The position numbers and the translations under genes were made by a program. A model generated the notes under the pieces. The model was not told the origin of the DNA and made no database searches. It saw only the letters and a list, made by a program, of their open reading frames with translations. A stretch of 64,000 nucleotides of DNA from Promethearchaeota archaeon (GTDB lineage Archaea; Asgardarchaeota; Lokiarchaeia; Sigyniarchaeales; SOKP01): contig JAHLWP010000001.1 of the NCBI GenBank assembly GCA_019057865.1, forward strand, positions 124,001-188,000, in the 5' to 3' direction. Below are positions 46,601 through 55,118 of this stretch, piece by piece; the first letter of the stretch is position 1; each line of letters starts with the position of its first letter.

Positions 46601-48024
46601 AACTTAGAAACTACATTGACAATCAACTATTAAAATTAAATCGAGAAAGAATTGGAAAAATTTTGGCGCTTTATGATTCTAGTATAAGAAAAAGAACTTT
46701 AAATGTAAATATGCTTGAACTTCAAAATCGAATTAATGATTTGAAAATTTTTGAAAATGTTATCCCAAACCAATTCTATAATAAAGTAAATGAGCTTCAG
46801 ATTGATCAAGAAAGAGAAGAATTTGTTGAAACCAAGGGTTATTTCGAATCTGTTATAGAAAATGATAAATTAGCAATTAGAAAAATAAAGGCTGGTCTAA
46901 TTCTCTTTAATGAAATGATAAGTGTCATCGATAAACAATATAACAATTTAAAAATTGAATTTATGCAACATTTTACAACTATACTCAAAAAAACCGAACA
47001 AATTCATTCTCATGAAGAGATCCAAGAAGATTTTGAATCTAAAAAGAAAATAAATGAAGAAAAGTTAAACCAAACTCAACATAAAATTGAAGAAAAATTA
47101 AAAAATCTTTGGAATAAAACTGAGGATTCAAATAAATTAGTTCCTGAAATTAGGGAATTATTTGTTAAGAAAAAAAACAATTTGTTAAATGAATATGAGG
47201 AGAAAATTAAAGAAGTCAATGATCAGATAACCATGATGAAACACGAATCATTCCGAGAAAAATTAATGAGCTTTATTAATGATGACAAAATTTTTTTAAG
47301 CCAATTACTCGGTAATTTAGAAAGAAAAGTTGAAGATAATATTGAAATTAAAGAATTTAAAAGAATAAATTTAATAGTTCAAAAGAGAGCAAAGAATATT
47401 GAAATGAAGATTAAAGAAATCAATAAAAATGTTAATCATAAAATAAGAGAATTTAATAGGCAATCAAAGAATTTCGGTCAAATATCAAAATACATTTTAG
47501 AAGATTATAATAAATTCATTAATGAATATAACGAAATCCTAAGTGAAAAAGTTAAATCATTAGAACGATTAGTACTGAAATCTTATATAGATATGACAAT
47601 TAAGGCTGTAGCAAATGAATATTTGACAATTGGTTTTTTAAATAATGAATTGAAAATAAAAAAACAAAATCTACAAGATTATTTGTTATTTCTTATAAGC
47701 GCAGGAGAATTAGGAGGAAAATATGATCCTAGGTTTGGAGTTTACTACGAAAACCCAGAAATTATGAATGACTTAGATGAAAATGAACTTGAGGTAATAA
47801 AAAATACAAATTTTCGCGTTTATATGTTCCTTAATCATTTAAAGAACTTTACAAGTCAGTATGGAAGTGTTATAGCTTTCTTTGCTTCGATCCTCACGAT
47901 TTCATACTATTTATTCATGTTCACCGGTGGCAATCTAGCAACTATTATTGTTCCAGTTATATTAACTACATTTGTAATAAGTTATATATTCATGAGAAGG
48001 AAAAAAGATCAAAAAATCAAATAA
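43642..48024 (+). CDS. Giant toroid, winged-helix and coiled-coil protein with C-terminal membrane hairpin
   Basis: The 1460-residue protein starts at TTG 43642. Residues ~60-320 contain prenyltransferase-like repeats (PDIWSTYFALSSLKLLG; QRENGGFSFRQIGEIDTTFW) as in the ABC fusion, but with no signal peptide, so this toroid is cytosolic. Residues ~330-460 contain winged-helix modules (RLIFRQLEKEKYIDLNQI; QLIQRNFFKGKIV). About 900 residues of Lys/Glu/Ile-rich coiled coil follow. Near residue 1380 is another winged-helix-like motif (LISAGELGGKYDPRFGVYY), then two hydrophobic helices (IAFFASILTISYYLFMF; TIIVPVILTTFVISYIFM) and a basic tail, so it is tail-anchored. The layout recalls tethers and PCI/UFL1-like adaptors. 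I know of no named homologue. Confidence 0.8.
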   Translation: MTVIEQKTAYPYITEFKKEPFKSFVLKKGREIGTYYLSGYDKVVEFYQNFNKTLLANESLNIKMIYWFLLLRKYLKEDKYEFRNEIFEYIKKCEIHKNNQIGFKFKPDSPNIPDIWSTYFALSSLKLLGLLDEYFAISDQNQFREEIINFILTHRKGNGFLHCLEKSCEIDKKPLAVKTLYYVIEIYTILGIDIRLKKDKFSSYIGDRKRNPSLIFKLLCLKFLDLNSEVSEKDIQYFHQFQRENGGFSFRQIGEIDTTFWIVYGLENFSWLLDYNPAGIFSFINIKIVEILNDQAGWNLNKLIDISKLIILLSLIWKKFINEIERLIFRQLEKEKYIDLNQIKSRFGLSNVIEEIISYINLSYNFNLKILINKIEFKNFIRNLSQGKRIVAQEIYNQLSNKSIISLKKIFKDCKSKYSFKSLKLKDDIIPLVDQLIQRNFFKGKIVKKRFYMDFFLERIIVCDTEINLEQLLHEKEKLKDIKNDIYNMTLKLKNITSQIKDEIESYLILDEIDYAKERLKFIVRNALMDADFLNENIENSFNEELYYLNIQTLLKSDITQWNKLYSVIQKRLSEIDSYLKEKISEKENLRDISNLLEKLKEKIGSITEETTKKIDDFRNLFRETLEQGYSKEKFDLIVQEFDKISQSVSKYDNIIYNVSQQVTTKEKKVLNKHKKVIGDWLSFKENFESIFSYYTSGFQFFNTNMKKIDDIKERVKIEILEISEKAKNITDNNLFQEAFNVIKQESDVLLDNKTKEIKEIQSKVKKDIKSKQKLYLLYGYLLEALDNLEVNIIELIAERVQSLKNKVVIERNRTQIEDFDNFVSQEVGKFKTELNNFKSQLDQMNNLKINYVIKGFDDIIAIFEAANNIYLKKLTKCKKTIDDFEEKSKVTIIQWEKFKEFLSNEIPALKDKYINDIISKRINLFAYEKKSNYIKLSDLKNDLNLSCKVLINKIKDMIDISKINAELNEDDKYLLVYTNNYYLNKELRNYIDNQLLKLNRERIGKILALYDSSIRKRTLNVNMLELQNRINDLKIFENVIPNQFYNKVNELQIDQEREEFVETKGYFESVIENDKLAIRKIKAGLILFNEMISVIDKQYNNLKIEFMQHFTTILKKTEQIHSHEEIQEDFESKKKINEEKLNQTQHKIEEKLKNLWNKTEDSNKLVPEIRELFVKKKNNLLNEYEEKIKEVNDQITMMKHESFREKLMSFINDDKIFLSQLLGNLERKVEDNIEIKEFKRINLIVQKRAKNIEMKIKEINKNVNHKIREFNRQSKNFGQISKYILEDYNKFINEYNEILSEKVKSLERLVLKSYIDMTIKAVANEYLTIGFLNNELKIKKQNLQDYLLFLISAGELGGKYDPRFGVYYENPEIMNDLDENELEVIKNTNFRVYMFLNHLKNFTSQYGSVIAFFASILTISYYLFMFTGGNLATIIVPVILTTFVISYIFMRRKKDQKIK

Positions 48025-48060
48025 CATCTTTTTTATTTAGCTACCATTATTTCCATAATT

Positions 48061-50214
48061 TTAATCATAATCCATAACAAAATGTACAAAATCATTTTGC
48101 TTTTTTAAGTATCCTAGATAACAAGCTTGATTAAAATGAATATAAAATTTCTTATTTTCAATATCTTCATTTCGAGCGAGTTCTTCAAACTTTTTAAAAT
48201 TTATTTTTCCACTTTTACTATAAGTTTTAGCTAAATTAATCAAACATTTTACATTCTTATTTAAATAAGCTTTATGCTCTTTTTGCATTTTGGGGGTCTT
48301 CCTTTTTATTTTTAAAATTTTATTTTTTAAATTAATATTATCCATTTTTATTAAATCAGAAAAAAAGGTTATACCACATTCTTTGAATGATTTATACTCT
48401 GCACTTCTATAGTATTTGTCTAATTGAGAAATGATATCTTCTATTGAACGGTTCGCTAAAAGTTCTATTTCTCTTTCTTTCCTTTCTCTAAAATTATAGA
48501 TTAAATCCATTTCTGAAAATTCTTTTTTAGGAGAAAGGAATGTAATTTTTTTTCTTTTTAAATTCTTCTGTAATTTTAACTGTTTTTTATTTAATAATAC
48601 TAAATTCATTGATTTTTCTTTTCTTCGGGCAACAATATGGAAAGGAATATCAACAGTTCCTTCAGTTAACATAATATAACATCTACCAGGATTATTTCTT
48701 CCTGTTCTACCGCGCCTTTGAATTAATCTGATTTCTGAAGGAACAGATTCATAAAAAATTATAGCATCAACATTTGGAATATCCAGACCTTCTTCAGCTA
48801 CACTTGTTGCGATTAATACATTGATTTCATTATTTCGAAATTTTTCAAGTATTTCTATTTGGATTCTTTGTGAATAACCAATATCATCGTGTTTAGTTGT
48901 CTGTCCAATGAATTTCTCTATAGTAAGTTCATTCCTGAATTCATTTTTTAACTTTTTCTTCAAATATTCCGCTAATTCTCTATATTGTGTGAAAAGGATG
49001 ATTTTTCTATTTTGAAATTCTTCAATTTCTTCTTTAATAATTTCAATTGCTTTATTTATCTTTGGATGAGATAATTTAGATAAACCTTCTTTTTCAATAA
49101 TAGAATATGTAAGTTTAAATTGTTCAGAATTAACAATTCTTTTAGCAGATAATACATCTCGTTCTACTTTAGATATTATTTTATCTAAAAATGATTTAAA
49201 AAGAGAAATTTCTTGAGTTTCTAATAGATCTTTCGCATGAAGTATAGAAATACAGGTTGAACAATATGAGAAAATTGAATGGATATCAAAATGGTTTTCT
49301 TTAACAATATCAATAAGTTTAGGATCTTGAAAAAATAAATGATTTAGAAATTCCTCATCAAATATTTCAGATTCAACACAATCTAGATATTTCAAGGATA
49401 AAGTTAAATCATGAGAAATTCTTAAAAAATCTAATTTTGAATAATATCGTTTATTTGGATTTATTAGTTTTCTCTCTATAAAGAATTTTAGAAATTTTTT
49501 AAATAAATTATCCCAAATTTGGCTTATTTCAAAAAGCTCTAGTGGTAAATCTACCAAATTAATATATGTGTCAATGTCATGAATATAATCTTTAACATCC
49601 TTGTCCTCATAATTTTTAAACACAATATTTTCAATGCACAAATTATCACAAATTTCTTGGATATGTTCAAAATCCTTTCCTGGGGAAGCTGTTAATCCTA
49701 AAATTAAAGGATCATTACAAGTGTTAATATATTCTTTTGATATAAAATTGTATGAATAATTTCCTTTTGTTTTATGTGCTTCATCAAAAATTACCAGTGA
49801 AACTTGAGTGAGATCATATCTTCCCCTTATTAAATCATTTTTAATTACTTGGGGAGTAGAAATAATTATTCTAGAATAGTTAAATAATAAAGTTCGTTTC
49901 TCTGGAGGTATTTTTCCGGTAAGCAATACAATTTTTTCGGCATTTATGTCTAGAAATTTTTGACAGGATGACCTATGTTGTGAAACTAAAGGTCGTGTTG
50001 GAGCAAGTATAATAATTTTTGACTTGGAATATTTAATTAGGGTATTTGCTATTATTAAAATGCCAATAATTGTCTTTCCTAACCCAGTTGGCAATATAAC
50101 TAAGGAATTTTTATTTTTACAACGATTAACTATATTGCTTTGATAATGTCGATAAAGAACTTCATCCTTTTTCAAATAAAGTCCGTTATAATACTCCTGA
50201 GAACCTAATTTCAT
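48061..50214 (-). CDS. hef: Hef/FANCM-family DEAH helicase without nuclease domain
   Basis: The 717-residue protein has a complete SF2 helicase core: Walker A PTGLGKT, LAPTRPLVSQH, DEAH in VIFDEAHKTKGNYSY, LTASPG, an inserted helical domain (residues ~190-370) characteristic of Hef, FANCM and Mph1, then VLIATSVAEEGLDIPNV and QRRGRTGRN. Archaeal Hef usually carries a C-terminal XPF-type nuclease (ERKxxxD); here residues ~550-717 are helical with no such motif, so only fork-remodelling activity is expected. It repairs or restarts stalled replication forks. Single gene; its upstream region holds a large palindrome. Confidence 0.92.
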   Translation of the reverse strand: MKLGSQEYYNGLYLKKDEVLYRHYQSNIVNRCKNKNSLVILPTGLGKTIIGILIIANTLIKYSKSKIIILAPTRPLVSQHRSSCQKFLDINAEKIVLLTGKIPPEKRTLLFNYSRIIISTPQVIKNDLIRGRYDLTQVSLVIFDEAHKTKGNYSYNFISKEYINTCNDPLILGLTASPGKDFEHIQEICDNLCIENIVFKNYEDKDVKDYIHDIDTYINLVDLPLELFEISQIWDNLFKKFLKFFIERKLINPNKRYYSKLDFLRISHDLTLSLKYLDCVESEIFDEEFLNHLFFQDPKLIDIVKENHFDIHSIFSYCSTCISILHAKDLLETQEISLFKSFLDKIISKVERDVLSAKRIVNSEQFKLTYSIIEKEGLSKLSHPKINKAIEIIKEEIEEFQNRKIILFTQYRELAEYLKKKLKNEFRNELTIEKFIGQTTKHDDIGYSQRIQIEILEKFRNNEINVLIATSVAEEGLDIPNVDAIIFYESVPSEIRLIQRRGRTGRNNPGRCYIMLTEGTVDIPFHIVARRKEKSMNLVLLNKKQLKLQKNLKRKKITFLSPKKEFSEMDLIYNFRERKEREIELLANRSIEDIISQLDKYYRSAEYKSFKECGITFFSDLIKMDNINLKNKILKIKRKTPKMQKEHKAYLNKNVKCLINLAKTYSKSGKINFKKFEELARNEDIENKKFYIHFNQACYLGYLKKQNDFVHFVMDYD

Positions 50215-50304
50215 ATATTTTTTATTAGTTTAATTAATATAATTAAAATAAGAGACAGTAGTGATTTACTATAATTATTCTTATTAATTTTTTAAAAAAA
50301 TTCC

Positions 50305-50349
50305 ATAACTGTGATGTTATGATTAACGCATAACTATAATCACAGTTAT
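50305..50349. repeat. Long imperfect palindrome (nested inverted repeat)
   Basis: Arms ATAACTGTGAT (50305-50315) and ATCACAGTTAT (50339-50349) are perfectly complementary. Inside, GTTATG (50316-50321) and CATAAC (50329-50334) pair as well, leaving a 4-base bulge (50335-50338) and a 7-base loop. The structure has 17 base pairs in all. It is 90 bases upstream of the helicase start and about 190 bases past the histone stop. It may be an operator, a transcript hairpin or the relic of a small transposable element. Confidence 0.75.
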
Positions 50350-50542
50350 AGGTAAAAATATGAAAAAAAAATGCATCCATTACAATATTAATGACTTCTT
50401 ATTATAAATCTTAAGATTAAAATTCTTAAGAGATTAGAGAGTAAAGGTTATAAAAAATAATAATAATAAAAAAAAGAAATTAAGTGATTTGGTTAGTATT
50501 TAACTAAAATCTTCTTATTTTTGCTTTAGAGAAGCCTATTAT

Positions 50543-50758
50543 TTAGCCTTTAAAGTATTTAATGGCTAAAAGAATGTCGTCCTTTGTTACTTTCTTTCTT
50601 TTGGAGTGTTTGGTCAAGTTTAAGGCTACTTTTGTAATTTTTTCAGCGCTTTGACCCATCCAATCAACTAATTCATTAACAGCATCACGAGCTACGATAA
50701 CTGCCCCATTGTGCTTCATTAATCTTCTAATAGGACTCCAACTAATGTATTCACTCAT
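50543..50758 (-). CDS. Archaeal histone
   Basis: The 71-residue protein is a single histone fold: helix 1 (SPIRRLMKHNG), helix 2 (DAVNELVDWMGQSAEKITKVALN) and helix 3 (TKDDILLAIKYF), with the RKKVTKDDI loop that includes the conserved Arg/Lys-T pair. Length is typical of HMf-like histones; there is no tail. It wraps DNA as dimers that stack into hypernucleosomes. A strong GGAGG (complement of 50766-50770) is seven bases before ATG, stronger than for most genes here, matching high expression. A TATA-like region lies around 50780-50800. Confidence 0.96.
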   Translation of the reverse strand: MSEYISWSPIRRLMKHNGAVIVARDAVNELVDWMGQSAEKITKVALNLTKHSKRKKVTKDDILLAIKYFKG

Positions 50759-51377
50759 TTTTATTCCTCCACTTTTTAATTAATTATATAATAAATTTTA
50801 TGAATTTTAGTTATTTTTTAATAGTTAGTTAAATAGTTATACATCTTTTAGATATTTAAAGATTTTGATTCATACTTAATTTTATGAAGAAAAAAATGAA
50901 AAAAATTAAACGACAAAATTCAAATTAATGAAAGTGATCAATCTCGTGAAAGTTAGAGTTTTTTTATGGAAACATAATTTCTGTTAATGATTAGTATTCT
51001 AGTATCATATATATTCTTCAATATCTACATATTAGAATAATGGATAACTTTTTTAAAAGAAATGAAAAATCCGATCAAATTCTGAGATGCTAAATCAAGC
51101 ATTTTTGTGTTTCATATAAGTTAAAAAAATTAAGTTTATTTTAAAGAATTTACGAGGATTAACCAAATGAAATAAAATTTCCAATATCTTTAGGAATTTG
51201 ATTGATTTAGAGAAAGATTTAATTGATTAGGAATTATTCAAGGGAAGATTTTAAAAGAAATTCATTATGTAAACTTTTTCCTCCTAATTTAGTAATAGAA
51301 AAGCCACAGATAACCGTAATTATTAAATATTTGAATGGAAATTATTATTATAAAAATAAATTTTTAAATCCAATATT
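50759..51377. other. Long intergenic region with no recognised gene
   Basis: Apart from the histone ribosome binding site and AT-rich promoter at its left end, and the promoter of the surface protein at its right end (TTTTTAAATC about 20 bases before 51378), I see no coding frame of any length, tRNA or strong repeat in this 619-base gap. It is AT-rich with stops in all frames. Confidence 0.5.
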
Positions 51378-52112
51378 ATGAAAGCAAAAAAAATATTTTT
51401 AGCACTATTGGTAATGTTTAGTTTAATAATCCCGTTTACACTAACCTCTTTTGCCTTAGGGGATTTGCAACTTGGGGATCCTGATATTGAATGGGGAGTT
51501 AAAGAAGGAAAAACATACACATGGGTTGTTAAGGAATCTAATGAAAGTCTTGGTTTTCTGCCAGTTAAATCTAAATATGAAATAACAATAACATCCATTA
51601 GATCGATGTTAGGGGGGGATGCTACTGAATTAAATGCTACAATTACAGCATATAATAGCCAGACTGAATCTACAACTACTCTTTTGGATAATCAAACGTT
51701 TATCTACTTTGATTCAGGGACGAATATAACAACACTTTATACTATACTCACTGAACACGGTTTTTTCATCCCTCCAGATTATGTTGATGGTTTTGCTGTA
51801 GGTTTGTTTGGTTTCTACGGATCCTTCTTTAATCATAAGGGTACTATGACTGAATATGGAGTATTTGCTTTTTATGGATATAGGAGTTCAACTGATTTAG
51901 TATATATGTGGATGTTTAATAAAAATTTGATATGTGATAATTTAGTTATCGCTTTTTCAGGCGATGATTCTGAAAATTATCAGTATTGGTTGGTATTAAA
52001 GACTGATTCTGGTCCAACTATATCTTTCGGAAATTACTTTTTGATTATTAGTGGATTTGCAATTCTTTCATTGATTTATATTTATATGAAGAAATTAGAA
52101 AAGAAATTCTAA
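51378..52112 (+). CDS. Secreted/membrane-anchored surface protein
   Basis: The 244-residue protein has a clear signal peptide (KKIFLALLVMFSLIIPFTLTSFA), an extracellular beta-rich domain starting GDPDIEWGVKEGKTYTWVV with N-x-S/T sites, and a C-terminal anchor (YFLIISGFAILSLIYIYM) followed by basic residues. The opening G-x-x-Y-x-W-x-V strand is a pattern I associate with abundant Asgard surface proteins of unknown function. The overall plan is signal, globular domain, tail anchor, facing outward. Leaderless or nearly so. Confidence 0.75.
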   Translation: MKAKKIFLALLVMFSLIIPFTLTSFALGDLQLGDPDIEWGVKEGKTYTWVVKESNESLGFLPVKSKYEITITSIRSMLGGDATELNATITAYNSQTESTTTLLDNQTFIYFDSGTNITTLYTILTEHGFFIPPDYVDGFAVGLFGFYGSFFNHKGTMTEYGVFAFYGYRSSTDLVYMWMFNKNLICDNLVIAFSGDDSENYQYWLVLKTDSGPTISFGNYFLIISGFAILSLIYIYMKKLEKKF

Positions 52113-52171
52113 TCTTTTTTTTTATTTTTTGCAAGGATAGTTAGTTTTTATCCTAGTTGGTAATATTCTTC

Positions 52172-53155
52172 TTACCATACTATATGTTCATATTTACATT
52201 TTTCACATTCTATACTTTCTCCTTTTTTAGGAAAGTAAGGCAGAACAGCGCCGCAATATTTACATTCTAGTTCATAGATATGATCTATGGAACTTACAAT
52301 TCCTCTTCTTAAAATACGTTCTTTAAAATCATTTGAAATTTGGGTTAAAATTGAGATGATAATTTGGTGATTTTGAGAAACAGCAATAACTTCTACTTTA
52401 TTTGATACTATCTGACTAATTATTAATATATCTTCTTCTGACTCCAAATCAGTTCCTAAATACCAAATTATCTTGTTATCGAGATCCTTAGCAATTAATT
52501 GAAAATTATGAGCTCTAAGGATTTGTTCAACAATATTGAAAAATATATCTAAATCAATATTTATTCCTACTCCGAAACTTTTAATTGCTTTTTTAATACC
52601 AGGTATTTGTAGAATCTTTTTTAGTTGAAAACTTGGTATTATCTTAGGTGTTATATTTAATTTATCAATTCTGATTTCTACTGGTTCTGAATTAAGAACC
52701 CTTACGAAATCTTTATTATTGACATAGGTAATAATTGTTCTTAACTCCCCTACATTTTTTAGTGATAAAGCTTTGAAGTGTAAATTAATTTGTTTTCTAC
52801 TATTTTCATTAAATTCATCAAATTCTAAATTTAGTTGTTTTGAACCTCTTTGCTCAACAGAAGGAGGTATGATTATTGTTGGAGGTGTACACCTAGTAAG
52901 AGATAAAAATTCAGGATATTTAATTTTAATCTTAACGTCGGTTATAGGGGCTAAACTCTGGTTACTTAATAGAATTGCATAAAGATAATGACCACTAAAA
53001 GGTCTAAAATCATATTCTAATTTAATTTTATCTTCTTGGTCAATTGTTTCAAATAGATATTTGTCTTTTTCCTCTCTTTTATATTCAATCTTAGTTTTAA
53101 AAATAACAAGATCTTGCACTTGGTCTGGGCTTGCTTCTTTCTCTTTATTATTCAT
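52172..53155 (-). CDS. Beta-sandwich (appendage-like) protein with C-terminal zinc ribbon
   Basis: The 327-residue protein has no signal peptide. Residues ~45-160 look like an Ig/adaptin-appendage or CARDB-like beta-sandwich (HYLYAILLSNQSLAPITDVKI, IKYPEFLSLT, INLHFKALS). Residues ~190-290 form an alpha/beta domain (DIFFNIVEQILRAHNFQLIA; IWYLGTDL), and the C-terminus is a zinc ribbon with CKYCGAVLPYFP and CEKCKYEH. Cytosolic adaptor-like role is a guess. Its promoter region now carries an insertion sequence whose left end starts about 100 bases upstream of the ATG. Confidence 0.65.
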   Translation of the reverse strand: MNNKEKEASPDQVQDLVIFKTKIEYKREEKDKYLFETIDQEDKIKLEYDFRPFSGHYLYAILLSNQSLAPITDVKIKIKYPEFLSLTRCTPPTIIIPPSVEQRGSKQLNLEFDEFNENSRKQINLHFKALSLKNVGELRTIITYVNNKDFVRVLNSEPVEIRIDKLNITPKIIPSFQLKKILQIPGIKKAIKSFGVGINIDLDIFFNIVEQILRAHNFQLIAKDLDNKIIWYLGTDLESEEDILIISQIVSNKVEVIAVSQNHQIIISILTQISNDFKERILRRGIVSSIDHIYELECKYCGAVLPYFPKKGESIECEKCKYEHIVW

Positions 53156-53254
53156 GTCTTATAATACTAATTTGTAATTGTGGAATTCTGAACTGATTTT
53201 TAATTTACTAGATAATTAATGTAATTATATTTTAAATTTTATTTTTTTCATTGT

Positions 53255-53280
53255 AATTAAACTATACTCACCCGACAAAA
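53255..53280 (+). repeat. Left terminal inverted repeat of insertion sequence
   Basis: Reads AATTAAACTATACTCACCCG and then ACAAAA, matching the reverse complement of the right end with one mismatch (C against T at the 18th base). It lies 74 bases before the transposase start. Confidence 0.85.
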
Positions 53281-53353
53281 AAAGTCTTTAGGTCTGTATT
53301 CTTTATTTTTATTAAATCGAAACCTTTATCTTCGTGGCTACTTTCGTTAATAT

Positions 53354-55027
53354 ATGACCGTAAAACCACCTGAAATAGAAAAAGATACAGTATATACCTA
53401 TTGGGAATCGGATGAGGGAATGACTTGTCCGTTATGTGGCAATTCTCTTACTCATGAATTTAATGATGGAGGACGGGAAGTTATAACATTAAAAGGCTCA
53501 CTTTGGGTTGTTACCAATTATTATAGATGTGTAAATTTAGATTGTGAACTTCACAATGCATTTCCCGTGACGTATAACTCTTGTATCAAACGAAAAAGAC
53601 ATTCCGTGGAAGTATGGGCGAAAGTAATTCAACACCATTTTAAATACCATCTCAATTATCGTCAAGTCGCCGAACTCATATGGGACGATTGGGAGATCTC
53701 AATTTCCGAAAGCACAGTAAGAAATGTTTGTCAATATTTCGAGATGGCAGGTTTGCAATATAAGAACACAGAAGTTAGGAGAGAAATTGCTGAATCAGGA
53801 AGAATCTACCTCTCATTAGATGGTGCTCAACCAATCGAAGGTGAGCCTGCTTTATGGATTTTCACGGATCGCCTAACCGATAATGTGTTGCTTGCACGAC
53901 TCCTGGAAAGCGCTCCTGCTGAGGTATTGCACGACATATATCAAGAAATAGAAGAAAAATTTGGTGTGTCCATAGCAGCTGTAATTTCCGATAAACAAAA
54001 GAATATCTTGAACTCAGTGAAAATGCTTAATCCGGACATCCCTCACGTGTATTGCCAATATCATTTTTTAAATCACGTTATTGCACCAATCGCCGCCAAG
54101 GATTCTCATCTCCAAACTACTCTTCAAAAGAAAATACGTTCACTTTCTCTCGTTCAAAAAGAGCCCGTAGGAGAAAATACTGAGAAAATTACTAAAAAAT
54201 CGCCAGTTGCCGAGATTTTTTCACCTATTACCAAGGAGCTTAAATGTGCGATTGCTGCAAGAGGAAACCGTTTTGATACGTTTCCAGGAAAAGAAATATA
54301 TTTAAACTTGGAGTTCGTGCGATCTCGCTTAAAGATCTTCCAAAAAAAAGGACTCCCTCAGAAAGTCGTGCGATCTCTTCAGTCATTAATTAATTCCTTA
54401 GAAAAGATATTAGATTCCACTGGCCACTTATATTCTGAGCTTTGTTCTTTATTACATGATTTCCAATGGTTAAGAGCAATTTTAAGCCATCGGGAGTGGT
54501 CAGGAAAGCGAATTAAAAAATGGGTGTATAGGTGGCTTTTCGAGCTTCAGAAAAGGCTTGAGCAACGATCCATGGAGCATAACGCTAATAATTTAAAATG
54601 GCAATATCCTTCCCGCGCTATAACGCAAGAAGAAGCGTGGCAACAATGGATTCGCTTAGAACATTCCTATAGCGACGGATTATACTGTGCTTACGATGAT
54701 CCCGACTTGGATTTTACCAATAACGCCAAAGAACTGTTATTTCACCGTTCGAAAGCCCATTTTAAAGCTCTTTTAGGACGCCAGAATATTGCCCGCGCCT
54801 ACCAATCTAAAGGCGGGATTTACGCCCAATTAATAGATTTTGATTACTCTGATGAGAATATTTCGAGCGTGCTCTTAGCAAGCGAAACTCCGCTACTTGA
54901 AGCAAATCGTCAAGAACATAACGCTCAATATATGGTGACTCGGCGCAGATGGCGAATCCGAGAAGAGGAAACGGGAAACTTTAAACAATTTGAATATAAT
55001 TTGCAAGCATTAAAAAACCAAGAGTGA
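53354..55027 (+). CDS. DDE-type transposase
   Basis: The 557-residue protein has an N-terminal zinc knuckle (CPLC at 25-28, C59 and C64), a helix-turn-helix-like LNYRQVAELIWDDWEISISE, and an RNase H-like core: first Asp in IYLSLDGAQP (D156), second Asp in AAVISDKQK (D213) followed by the YCQYHFLNH motif, and a late acidic residue probably in NNAKELLFHRSKAH. A long insertion lies between second and third acids, as in Mutator/MULE-like and ISL3-like enzymes. GC content and codon use (GCC, CGC, GCG) differ clearly from the flanks, showing horizontal transfer. ATG 53354 is the natural start. Seems intact. Confidence 0.92.
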   Translation: MTVKPPEIEKDTVYTYWESDEGMTCPLCGNSLTHEFNDGGREVITLKGSLWVVTNYYRCVNLDCELHNAFPVTYNSCIKRKRHSVEVWAKVIQHHFKYHLNYRQVAELIWDDWEISISESTVRNVCQYFEMAGLQYKNTEVRREIAESGRIYLSLDGAQPIEGEPALWIFTDRLTDNVLLARLLESAPAEVLHDIYQEIEEKFGVSIAAVISDKQKNILNSVKMLNPDIPHVYCQYHFLNHVIAPIAAKDSHLQTTLQKKIRSLSLVQKEPVGENTEKITKKSPVAEIFSPITKELKCAIAARGNRFDTFPGKEIYLNLEFVRSRLKIFQKKGLPQKVVRSLQSLINSLEKILDSTGHLYSELCSLLHDFQWLRAILSHREWSGKRIKKWVYRWLFELQKRLEQRSMEHNANNLKWQYPSRAITQEEAWQQWIRLEHSYSDGLYCAYDDPDLDFTNNAKELLFHRSKAHFKALLGRQNIARAYQSKGGIYAQLIDFDYSDENISSVLLASETPLLEANRQEHNAQYMVTRRRWRIREEETGNFKQFEYNLQALKNQE

Positions 55028-55028
55028 T

Positions 55029-55054
55029 TTTTGTCGAGTGAGTATAGTTTAATT
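55029..55054 (-). repeat. Right terminal inverted repeat of insertion sequence
   Basis: Forward reading is TTTTGTCGAGTGAGTATAGT followed by TTAATT, the inverse of the left end with one mismatch. It starts one or two bases after the transposase TGA (55025-55027), so coding sequence and element end almost overlap. Confidence 0.85.
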
Positions 55055-55118
55055 ATAATGTTTTTTTTAAACATCATTTTTTTTTATCTTTATTAATTAA
55101 TTATACTTGAATGTAATA

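Larger units (their letters stand above)
53255..55054 (+). mobile_element. Complete insertion sequence, ~1.8 kb
   Basis: A single transposase gene is bounded by inverted ends. Left: AATTAAACTATACTCACCCG (from 53255) continuing ACAAAA; right, read on the opposite strand from 55054: AATTAAACTATACTCACTCG continuing ACAAAAA. They differ at one position in about 26. The outer AATT may be a 4-base target duplication and not part of the ends. The transposase stop abuts the right end. Intact frame and near-identical ends indicate recent activity. I cannot place it in a named IS family. Confidence 0.88.
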
